In this document: piece after piece, positions 1-5,071 of the stretch
How the letters are laid out: each line of letters begins with the position of its first letter
Numbering within the stretch: the stretch's first letter is position 1
Virus record (IMG/VR): IMGVR_UViG_3300032088_000076
Location: 1 to 25,019 of that record
Reading direction: 5' to 3' (one strand)
Origin: a virus
Length of the DNA stretch: 25,019 bases
Notes under the pieces: model-generated
Told to the model about the DNA's origin: nothing
What the model saw: only the letters and a program-made list of their open reading frames with translations
Database searches by the model: none
Program-made: the position numbers and the translations under genes

Positions 1-191
1 CAAAGGCCGCTTTTTAATACATCTAAGCTATCAAATACTATATTTTCTTTTTCACAGTCGCCAGTATGTTCATTAACTGTTATGCATGTAAGCCATATTT
101 CACCACTGTAAAAGCCCACACTTTCTATTTCCTTTACCCATTTATGGCTTGTAGGCTCGCCATAATGTTCAGTCAAAAATTTACTTTCCAT
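1..191 (-). CDS. Small protein of unknown function, 3' end outside window
   Basis: An ATG at 191-189 opens a frame that runs uninterrupted to the window edge (63 complete codons seen, beginning MESKFLTEHYGEPTSHKWVK). It contains a WVKEIESVGFYSGEIWL segment, suggesting a small beta-rich domain. I do not recognise the family. Its start overlaps the stop of the preceding gene by 11 bases, the tight packing seen throughout this cluster, so translational coupling is likely. No signal peptide, membrane segment or known catalytic motif is visible in the part present. Confidence 0.7.
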   Translation of the reverse strand, partial: MESKFLTEHYGEPTSHKWVKEIESVGFYSGEIWLTCITVNEHTGDCEKENIVFDSLDVLKSGL

Positions 192-681
192 AGTTTTGTG
201 CTGTTTTAATTATGTTATCTATTAATTCCTTTGTAATAGGCTGGTCTGCTGCATTTAAAAAGCCTTTCTTAGTAAATAGCTTACTCTTACCCAAAACCCC
301 ATAAGCTGTTAAATAAGCCACCTTGTAGCTTAATTTTTCTATAGCTATCTTTTCTTGGTTTTCCTTTGGTATTTGTATTCGCCCATATAGCTTTTCAAAA
401 TCATTCACCATTTCCTTAGCTTCATTTTGGCTACAAGTATCATTAAGCCATATTTTACAATTATGTTCGCCATTAATCCACCAAGCCCCTAATATTAGTT
501 TTAAGGCTTCTTTTTGCTTATAGCTGTAAGTGCTTAACCGCATACCCAAAAGCTTAGCATAGGTGCCTATAAAGCTGCTAACAGGCATTTCATGCACTGC
601 TATTCTATCGGTAAGCTTTAGGCTAACATGCCTGTCACCAAACATGTCGCCCATTTGCTTATTAAATTCATCTATATTCAT
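181..681 (-). CDS. Unknown protein, 166 aa, early-type cluster
   Basis: The frame encodes a soluble, mixed-charge 166-aa protein starting MNIDEFNKQMGDMFGD. It has a Trp-rich stretch (LGAWWINGEHNCKIWLND, about residues 64-81) and looks largely helical. I do not recognise it. Its ATG overlaps the stop of the 678-959 gene in an ATGA arrangement, and its own stop overlaps the next start, so it sits inside a co-translated string of small genes. Placement downstream of the 2158-2188 promoter suggests an early or middle accessory protein; that is inference from context only. Confidence 0.8.
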   Translation of the reverse strand: MNIDEFNKQMGDMFGDRHVSLKLTDRIAVHEMPVSSFIGTYAKLLGMRLSTYSYKQKEALKLILGAWWINGEHNCKIWLNDTCSQNEAKEMVNDFEKLYGRIQIPKENQEKIAIEKLSYKVAYLTAYGVLGKSKLFTKKGFLNAADQPITKELIDNIIKTAQNYGK

Positions 682-959
682 TGCATTTCCTGTATAAAGT
701 TATGCATCATATTTTTCCAATCATCAGCAGCTGCAGGTATGTTATCAGTAGCAAAGGCACTGCTTAAAGTTACATATCTTAATTCTATGCCATCATTAGT
801 TTTTTGCAGTAAATCAGCCACAGTTCGGCCATTTTTAATTCTTACCCTGTACAGCCATATTGTATGGTCTACATCCCACTTAAAGTAAAGCGGCAAATCT
901 GTTCCATTAAAGGTTTTAATAGTAGTAGTAGTAATAGGTACTTCAATAATTTTATCCAT
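678..959 (-). CDS. Unknown protein, 93 aa
   Basis: A 93-aa protein starting MDKIIEVPITTTTIKTFNG, apparently a beta-rich N-terminal half (LYFKWDVDHTIWLYRVRIKN) followed by a helical C-terminus. No family is recognised. It ends in an ATGA overlap with the next gene and begins 4 bases after the previous gene's stop, which supports it being a real translated gene of the cluster. It has no membrane segment or cysteine motif. Confidence 0.75.
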   Translation of the reverse strand: MDKIIEVPITTTTIKTFNGTDLPLYFKWDVDHTIWLYRVRIKNGRTVADLLQKTNDGIELRYVTLSSAFATDNIPAAADDWKNMMHNFIQEMQ

Positions 960-963
960 GTTT

Positions 964-1356
964 TTAGTATAGTTTAGTTAAGTTAATATTTAGTTCTTTA
1001 GCGTATTTAAGCAAGTGGAAAGCGATATGCCTATGGTAGTTATTGCACATAGTTACCTGCATACTACCGCTCATAGTTTTTACTTTATGCAGCCATGCAC
1101 AGTCAGCGATAATATCTTTATAATATACAGGCAAATTAATTATATAGGGTGCACAGTTTAGCCACCCTTGCAATCTATCCTGCAAATTAGGCGTTCTTTT
1201 CTTAGCGTTTTCATTATTATATTCTACATCAAAAGCATTAAGCACTAAAAATAGCTTTTGCTTATTACTGCTAACTTCTGATTGTATCCTAGTTAGTAGG
1301 TAATTCCTAAGCCTTGCCTTATAAAAGTTTGTATTTGTGTTAAGTAATTTTTCCAT
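964..1356 (-). CDS. Unknown protein, 130 aa
   Basis: A 130-aa protein starting MEKLLNTNTNFYKARLRNYL. The central part reads KKRTPNLQDRLQGWLNCAP, then YIINLPVYYKDIIADCAWLH. A segment of the form 'TPNLQDRLxxWL...INLPxYYxDI' is, from memory, a recurring small-protein motif in Bacteroidetes phages and mobile elements, without an assigned function. The C-terminal MCNNYHRHIAFHLLKYAKEL contains several His and Cys residues, but no clear metal-binding spacing can be claimed. It starts 5 bases after the stop of the preceding gene. Confidence 0.75.
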   Translation of the reverse strand: MEKLLNTNTNFYKARLRNYLLTRIQSEVSSNKQKLFLVLNAFDVEYNNENAKKRTPNLQDRLQGWLNCAPYIINLPVYYKDIIADCAWLHKVKTMSGSMQVTMCNNYHRHIAFHLLKYAKELNINLTKLY

Positions 1357-1361
1357 GTCTA

Positions 1362-1649
1362 TTATATAAAGTAATTAATATCTGCATCATATTTCTTTTG
1401 GCAAGCAGTAATAGCCTGTTCCATAGTTTTGTAGTAATCAGTTCTTGGCAAGTTATTACGCTTGCAAAGCCATGTTACTAAATATAAAGGCTCTAAGGAT
1501 AACCAGCCATGATGGCTAGATTTCCCTTTCCTTGCACTTACTACAAAGCCTGTATCTTCATTAACAAAGTCCAAAGGCTGTTCTTCTAGGGTTTCTTCAT
1601 AAATACTGATGCCATATTTTTCAGTAAAAGTTTGCATTTTTTGTGTCAT
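1362..1649 (-). CDS. Unknown protein, 95 aa
   Basis: A 95-aa protein starting MTQKMQTFTEKYGISIYEE; a second ATG five codons in (MQTF) is also possible. It has a basic stretch (SARKGKSSHHGWLSLEP) and ends DADINYFI. No family recognised. Unlike its neighbours it is preceded by an untranslated stretch of 86 bases holding a terminator-like hairpin and a second small hairpin, so its expression may be uncoupled from, or attenuated relative to, the gene upstream. Its leader CTAAAAACTAAAAAA just before ATG is typical of the A-rich leaders in this genome. Confidence 0.75.
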   Translation of the reverse strand: MTQKMQTFTEKYGISIYEETLEEQPLDFVNEDTGFVVSARKGKSSHHGWLSLEPLYLVTWLCKRNNLPRTDYYKTMEQAITACQKKYDADINYFI

Positions 1650-1667
1650 TTTTTTAGTTTTTAGTAT

Positions 1668-1683
1668 AGGGCAAAATCGCCCC
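1668..1683 (-). other. Small GC hairpin in the leader of the 1362-1649 gene
   Basis: The minus-strand RNA can pair GGGC with GCCC around the six-base loop GATTTT, plus an outer G·U pair. It lies about 20 bases upstream of the start codon, just after a terminator-like hairpin. It could act as a 5'-stabilising stem or hold the initiation region; this is inference from position only. Confidence 0.4.
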
Positions 1684-1690
1684 TTACCAC

Positions 1691-1717
1691 AAAAACCCCA
1701 GCACTTTCGTACTAGGG
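1691..1717 (-). terminator. Intrinsic terminator after the 1736-2020 gene
   Basis: On the minus-strand RNA, CCCUAGUAC (1717-1709) pairs over nine positions (two G·U) with GUGCUGGGG (1704-1696) around a GAAA tetraloop, followed directly by five U (1695-1691). Stem, GNRA loop and U-run in this order are the classical rho-independent layout. It lies 19 bases past the stop of the upstream gene. Because genes continue on the same strand beyond it and no promoter is obvious after it, partial termination is likely. Confidence 0.7.
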
Positions 1718-1735
1718 CATTTAATTTAGCTTTTA

Positions 1736-2020
1736 TTAGCTTGTAAGGGCTTTAAGCATTTGCTTATCTACTTTATAATTACACATGAAAGCCATGTCTT
1801 TTATATCAGCTTTATCAGTAGCACTTAGGCCATCTGCATTCCAATCAGTATCCTCTAAATCACTTATTAATAAATTAGCTAATTTGTCATAATCCCAGTG
1901 GCTTAAAGGTTTACCAATCATCCAGCTTATACACCTACCATAAACCATAATCTGGGTTTCCATGTATCTAGCTATTAATAATTTCCTGTAGTGGGTTTTG
2001 CTGTTAGTTTTTTTCATCAT
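1736..2020 (-). CDS. Unknown protein, 94 aa, first gene after the control region
   Basis: A 94-aa protein starting MMKKTNSKTHYRKLLIARYM (the second Met is an equally good start). It has a basic N-terminus followed by a helical region and an acidic middle (ISDLEDTDWNADGL), ending VDKQMLKALTS. I do not recognise it. It is the first gene downstream of the predicted minus-strand promoter at 2158-2188 and is followed by a strong hairpin terminator, so it may be the most highly transcribed gene of the early-type cluster. Small size, basic N-terminus and position would suit a regulator or host-takeover protein, but nothing in the sequence proves that. Confidence 0.75.
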   Translation of the reverse strand: MMKKTNSKTHYRKLLIARYMETQIMVYGRCISWMIGKPLSHWDYDKLANLLISDLEDTDWNADGLSATDKADIKDMAFMCNYKVDKQMLKALTS

Positions 2021-2157
2021 TCTTAGTTTTTAGTTAATTACTATAATTTAAGTTTAAGCCACTCGCCAAGTAATTTTTAAGCTGGCTGCTATTATTCTTA
2101 TAGCTAAGGTTTTCGGGTTTATAGTTTATAGTTTTAACTTACCTACTAACAACGGCA

Positions 2158-2188
2158 CAAAGATATAAAAAAATTAGTAATTAACAGT
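2158..2188 (-). promoter_or_regulatory. Bacteroidetes-type promoter for the small-gene cluster
   Basis: The minus strand carries TATCTTTG (2165-2158), a full match to the Bacteroidetes -7 consensus TAnnTTTG. ACTG lies 19 bases upstream (2188-2185) at the position of the -33 TTTG element but matches only two of its four bases. Transcription would start near 2150 and read the small-gene cluster that begins at 2020. The imperfect upstream box and the nearby dyad and repeats suggest an activated or repressed promoter. Confidence 0.55.
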
Positions 2189-2203
2189 TATATGGTAGTA
2201 AGT

Positions 2204-2226
2204 TATTAACAATTTAAGAGTTAATA
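2204..2226. promoter_or_regulatory. Operator-like dyad upstream of the promoter
   Basis: TATTAAC and GTTAATA form a perfect 7-bp inverted repeat separated by nine bases (AATTTAAGA), just upstream of the -33 region of the 2158-2188 promoter. Spacing of about 16 bp between half-site centres would put both halves on one face of the helix, as for a dimeric regulator. Base composition is AT-rich, so a chance dyad cannot be excluded. Confidence 0.4.
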
Positions 2227-2240
2227 AGGATATAACCTGT

Positions 2241-2280
2241 AAGCCATTTTAAGGCGTTTTAAGCCATTTTAAGGCCTGTG
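2241..2280. repeat. Four tandem 10-bp repeats (AAGSCRTTTT type)
   Basis: Reading the plus strand in blocks of ten from 2241 gives AAGCCATTTT, AAGGCGTTTT, AAGCCATTTT, AAGGCCTGTG. The first and third blocks are identical and the others are close variants. A 10-bp period is about one helical turn and is not a multiple of three, so it points to repeated protein binding rather than coding. The array lies upstream of the promoter at 2158. Related blocks occur at 4051-4080 and 20059-20088 inside genes. Confidence 0.7.
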
Positions 2281-2380
2281 TAGAGTGTTAGTATTGAATT
2301 ATACTGCTATTAGCAGCACTATAAGGATAAGCACCATGTAAAATATAAACAAGGTGAAAGCTGGGTTTCTTTCTATAAAA

Positions 2381-3115
2381 TTATTCACCTAGCTTCATTA
2401 ATAGGTTAATAGGCAGCTTGCCATCATTTAGCACTACAGCACAGCCTATAGCTGGTTTCTTGCCACGCTTGGCGTATGCAAATGAATAGCTATCAAAATT
2501 TATTCCACATCCCACCTGCATACCAAAAACCCTAAATTTCTGGCCGACATAATGTTCACAGTAGGCCTGTGTATGTAGATGGCCTTGCACTGTGTTCTGC
2601 ATATCTGCCCTACATTTTGTTCTAGCTGTTCCACCCTCGCCATGTAAATACTGCACCCCATCTAATTCGTATCTATCAGTAAAGTGCCAGTTAGGAACTT
2701 CCAGCACTTCCTTATAGCTTTTTATCCATTTGCTTGGTATAGCACTGGTTTGGGCTTTCCGCATAACTAATCTATCATGGTTTCCTAGAATTACTACAGC
2801 TTTGGGAAAAGCAGCATACCACCTGCTAATCCTACTAATAGCTAGTTCCAATTCTTGGCCACCCCCTAGACCATCAGCATCCGTTTCATGGTAAGAAGAA
2901 TAATGATTGTCAATAATATCTCCTATAAAAATTACATGGGTGCAGCCAAACTCAATATATTTTTCTTTGCAAAATAATAGATATTTATCCAAGCAGAATG
3001 GCTCATGTAAATCACCGATAACTAAAACAGCGTTTTTTTTGTTTAGCCTATGCTTTTCTATTAAATCTATTTCATCTGGCTTTAGCCTGTATCTATTATT
3101 ACTTCTTTCTAGCAT
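2381..3115 (-). CDS. Calcineurin-like metallophosphoesterase
   Basis: A 244-aa phosphoesterase with the full metal-binding motif series of the calcineurin-like fold: GDLHEP (D35, H37), GDIIDNH (D66), GNHD (N112, H113), HGE (H158) and GHLH (H179, H181). Such enzymes hydrolyse phosphomono- or diesters, including nucleic acid ends and cyclic nucleotides; the substrate is not evident. I chose the ATG at 3115-3113; a TTG two codons upstream is possible but less likely. The start overlaps the end of the holin-like gene by 17 bases. It is the last gene before the control region. Phage relatives are often encoded near replication or lysis genes, but a lysis role is not implied. Confidence 0.88.
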   Translation of the reverse strand: MLERSNNRYRLKPDEIDLIEKHRLNKKNAVLVIGDLHEPFCLDKYLLFCKEKYIEFGCTHVIFIGDIIDNHYSSYHETDADGLGGGQELELAISRISRWYAAFPKAVVILGNHDRLVMRKAQTSAIPSKWIKSYKEVLEVPNWHFTDRYELDGVQYLHGEGGTARTKCRADMQNTVQGHLHTQAYCEHYVGQKFRVFGMQVGCGINFDSYSFAYAKRGKKPAIGCAVVLNDGKLPINLLMKLGE

Positions 3116-3296
3116 CTGCAATTCCTTGTCCTAAAACAAGTGCAATTACTGAATATAGTAAGCTTTGTGAAGTTTCTGGGTCTATCCCCCAAGTATCGCT
3201 TAAAAGCTGCACTATAATACCTGCTACAGTATATAGAAATTTTCTACTACCTAAAGCTTTCTTAATAGTTTGTGTTAAAATCCATTTCTTAAACAT
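3099..3296 (-). CDS. Holin-like small membrane protein
   Basis: A 65-aa protein with a basic N-terminus (MFKKWILTQTIKKALGSRKF), a hydrophobic segment at about residues 21-34, a short polar turn (TWGIDPETSQS) and a second hydrophobic segment at about 46-57, ending in basic residues (ADARKK). Two membrane-spanning helices with charged ends fit a phage holin or a small accessory membrane protein. It lies two genes after the M15 peptidase, which supports a lysis role. Family assignment is by pattern only. Confidence 0.6.
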   Translation of the reverse strand: MFKKWILTQTIKKALGSRKFLYTVAGIIVQLLSDTWGIDPETSQSLLYSVIALVLGQGIADARKK

Positions 3297-3307
3297 AATT
3301 CTAATTT

Positions 3308-3664
3308 TTAATTAATAATTTTTATTTCTGCTAAACCTGTTATTTCCTTATCATTACTTGTATTACTTATTATAAGCTTAGTATCTGTAATATCTAAACT
3401 GCAGCTAGGCACATGGTGCCAGCTAGTGCTTACCTCGTTTGGTATAGTTCTGGTTTGCTTATAATCATTTGCTACTAAATCTATACTCCAAGTGGAATTA
3501 GTTGTTTCGCTTTTTAATTTAATATAAACTGCAAAGCTTTTTCCTTTTAAAGCTGGTGCCCCTAAATCTATTACATGCTTGCCCTTAACTAATTTAAAGC
3601 TTATATAATTTTCAGCACTAAAATAAGTAAGCGGCTGCTTTTTTGTTTTCTTTTTCTTTGCCAT
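3308..3664 (-). CDS. Unknown beta-rich protein, 118 aa, in lysis-like cassette
   Basis: A 118-aa protein with an extremely basic start (MAKKKKTKKQPLTYF) followed by alternating hydrophobic/polar stretches typical of beta strands (HVIDLGAPALKGKSFAVYIK, LIISNTSNDKEITGLAEIKI). There is no membrane segment or catalytic motif. It sits between the M15 endolysin and a holin-like gene with 3- and 11-base gaps. It might be a minor virion or fibre-associated domain, or an endolysin partner; I cannot tell which. Confidence 0.7.
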   Translation of the reverse strand: MAKKKKTKKQPLTYFSAENYISFKLVKGKHVIDLGAPALKGKSFAVYIKLKSETTNSTWSIDLVANDYKQTRTIPNEVSTSWHHVPSCSLDITDTKLIISNTSNDKEITGLAEIKIIN

Positions 3665-3667
3665 TTT

Positions 3668-4141
3668 TTAATATTTATAAGTCCATATTACATTATTATC
3701 CTTTTTCAAATCTAAGTCAGCATGTATGAAAGTGCGGCCAATTCCTATTCTATTTATGCCGACTTGCATTAAAGCATTAAGTATTAAATACCTTTCCCTG
3801 CTGCCCTTAAAAGCAATATCAGCAGCTAGCCCAAGCTTATGGCTGCTTCCAAATCTGCCCCCTACTTTTAAATTCCATTTTTGAGTTCTATAGCCAGAAT
3901 TAATAGAAAATTTACAGCCTGCTATTTCCCTTGCTTGATCTAATTTTTGCAAAAATATTGCATCCATTTTCTTGCCGCTTCCTTTTAAATCTGGGCTATC
4001 AAATTCACCTAATTTAAAGTGTTTCAACGATAAGTCAGAAGTAACTGTTTTAGCCATTGTCAGGCGTTTTAAGGCACTTTCTACTATGGCTAGTATATTG
4101 GTATGAGAAAAGAAAGTTCTTAGTTTTACTAGGTTTGTCAT
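3668..4141 (-). CDS. Peptidase M15 endolysin with a repeated N-terminal module
   Basis: A 157-aa protein. Residues 40-157 match a D-Ala-D-Ala carboxypeptidase-like M15 domain: HFKLGEFDSPDLKGSG entry segment, SGYRT (82-86), zinc ligands in SSHKLGLAADI (H101, D108) and FIHADLD (H140). It should cut peptidoglycan cross-links as the phage endolysin. Related proteins usually begin just before HFKL, so an internal start at M29 is conceivable. However, the ATG at 4141 forms an ATGA overlap with the preceding small gene, which favours the longer form. The first 28 residues then match the free 40-aa protein at 20039-20161 (about 14 of 24 aligned residues identical), an in-frame fused module. No signal peptide, so export would depend on a holin. 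Confidence 0.88.
   Translation of the reverse strand: MTNLVKLRTFFSHTNILAIVESALKRLTMAKTVTSDLSLKHFKLGEFDSPDLKGSGKKMDAIFLQKLDQAREIAGCKFSINSGYRTQKWNLKVGGRFGSSHKLGLAADIAFKGSRERYLILNALMQVGINRIGIGRTFIHADLDLKKDNNVIWTYKY
4051..4080. repeat. 10-bp repeat blocks inside the endolysin gene
   Basis: Plus-strand blocks TAGCCATTGT, CAGGCGTTTT, AAGGCACTTT share the 10-bp register of the array at 2241-2280; the 30 minus-strand bases covering them match that array at about 25 of 30 positions. They encode part of the N-terminal module of the endolysin. Shared ancestry or a shared DNA-binding site are both possible. Confidence 0.5.
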
Positions 4142-4263
4142 CTGCCTTGTCCTTTATATTGTTTTTTGTAAGCGTTCTGCCCTTTTGATGCATTTTTTGA
4201 GTGTATTCCACGCCTTTTTTTCTTACCATTTTTGCTATATGTAGCTGTATTATTTTTTGCCAT
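4138..4263 (-). CDS. Small basic protein, 41 aa
   Basis: ATG at 4263 opens a 41-codon frame, MAKNNTATYSKNGKKKRRGI... ending KKQYKGQGR. It is strongly basic (Lys/Arg-rich) with no hydrophobic segment. From memory, short proteins with 'KRKGVHxK...YKKxYRGQGR' character recur next to lysis or connector genes in Bacteroidetes phages, with no known function. The frame overlaps the preceding membrane protein gene by 14 bases and ends in an ATGA overlap with the endolysin start. Such coupling on both sides makes a real gene likely. It could bind nucleic acid or a membrane surface. Confidence 0.65.
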   Translation of the reverse strand: MAKNNTATYSKNGKKKRRGIHSKNASKGQNAYKKQYKGQGR

Positions 4264-4432
4264 TTTTGCTATTATAATGGTGCGATAATTTAGAGATAGT
4301 ATAAATTATAGATACTAATAAAAGTATAATTTTTAGTGCCAATTCTATGTTTGTAAAAGTTGTTACGCTTAGCGTTATGCTATTTAGGCCTATTACTTCT
4401 GGCAGGCCTGCAAGGCTGTTTTTTATCGGCAT
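4250..4432 (-). CDS. Single-span membrane protein, holin candidate
   Basis: A 60-aa protein with one strong hydrophobic helix (IELALKIILLLVSIIYTISK, about residues 29-48) and a basic C-terminal tail (HHYNSKNGKK). Size and topology fit a class III-type holin or a spanin-like/inner-membrane partner. It lies two genes ahead of the M15 endolysin. Its first 53 bases overlap another possible small frame (4380-4502). No alternative Met exists downstream, so the ATG at 4432 is the only normal start. Confidence 0.6.
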   Translation of the reverse strand: MPIKNSLAGLPEVIGLNSITLSVTTFTNIELALKIILLLVSIIYTISKLSHHYNSKNGKK

Positions 4433-4502
4433 TTTTAATATATTTTTTTAAAGCCAGCTCATTTTTAGCTTTTGGCTTGTAATTAGTTTTATTAGTTGAC
4501 AT
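4380..4502 (-). CDS. Possible small basic protein, 40 aa, overlapping the membrane gene
   Basis: ATG at 4502 begins a 40-codon frame, MSTNKTNYKPKAKNELALKK... ending PARSNRPK with a TAG stop. It is Lys/Asn-rich and basic, similar in character to the 41-aa protein at 4138-4263. The start overlaps the end of the connector gene by 11 bases, a packing typical here, and it fills an otherwise empty 59-base gap. The 53-base overlap with the membrane gene is unusually long, so one of the two starts may be wrong. Confidence 0.45.
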   Translation of the reverse strand: MSTNKTNYKPKAKNELALKKYIKNADKKQPCRPARSNRPK

Positions 4503-5058
4503 TAAATTTATAAGGGTTTGATTGTTTAGGTAAAGTAGTTTCTAAATTCATGCCATTGTAAAAGCTGTTCGTATCTGGGCATATTTCATCACAGCCAGTA
4601 TTTTGTGAGTATTCTGGGAAATGGCTATTTTTAGCACATAGGTAATCTATTAATCTATTAGTATAAAATTCTGCAGTATTCCTAACTTCTTCCCTTAAAT
4701 CTTGGGCTTCTTCCCTGCTTAGCTTTTCACCAGTTTCGCTAGTTTTTTGGTAAATATTTCCGTTCTGCACCTTGTAGCGTAAAAAGGGAATACATTCAAA
4801 AAAACCCCACTGCACCAAGCTATCCGAAATATAATCATTTAATAAAGTTTTATAGTATTCGTTCCCTGCATCGTCCACTTCGCCATCAGTAATAAGTTCC
4901 TGCAGCTTAATAAACAGCTTAGTTCCTAGCTTAGTTTCTATATATTTTTTTTGTGCGATTTTTATATATGGGAGTAAATAATCTACATCTACATTTCCAT
5001 TAATTGCAGTACTTTCCTTTATCCTATTTTCACTGATGAATAACACATATCCAGCCAT
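4492..5058 (-). CDS. Head-tail connector (DUF6712-like)
   Basis: A 188-aa protein starting MAGYVLFISENRIKESTAIN. The pattern 'FISENRIKESTAINGNVDVDYL' then 'KIAQKKYIETKLGTKLF', 'LLNDYISDSLVQWG' and a later 'AEFYTNRLIDYLCAKNSHFP' is the arrangement I associate with DUF6712-type proteins of Bacteroidetes phages: helical bundles resembling head-completion or adaptor proteins. It would form the ring between portal and tail. It follows the portal gene by 13 bases, the usual place for an adaptor. Assignment is by remembered family pattern, without a search. Confidence 0.7.
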   Translation of the reverse strand: MAGYVLFISENRIKESTAINGNVDVDYLLPYIKIAQKKYIETKLGTKLFIKLQELITDGEVDDAGNEYYKTLLNDYISDSLVQWGFFECIPFLRYKVQNGNIYQKTSETGEKLSREEAQDLREEVRNTAEFYTNRLIDYLCAKNSHFPEYSQNTGCDEICPDTNSFYNGMNLETTLPKQSNPYKFNVN

Positions 5059-5071
5059 AATCTATTATTTT

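Larger units (their letters stand above)
2021..2380. other. Control region of 360 bases without a protein gene
   Basis: This is the longest gene-free stretch of the window. It holds a minus-strand promoter (2158-2188), a 7-bp dyad (2204-2226), an array of 10-bp repeats (2241-2280), a CTGCTA/TAGCAG palindrome near 2305, and a minus-strand frame for a 12-residue hydrophobic peptide MVLILIVLLIAV (ATG at 2337-2335). The roughly 130-base transcribed leader before the gene at 2020 is AT-rich with a short direct repeat (AACTATAAACTATAAACC). It probably separates the structural/lysis operon from the early-type cluster. Confidence 0.6.

Noticed and set aside
3116-3121. TTG start two codons before the phosphoesterase ATG
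   Set aside because: An ATG lies six bases downstream, and nothing favours the weaker start.
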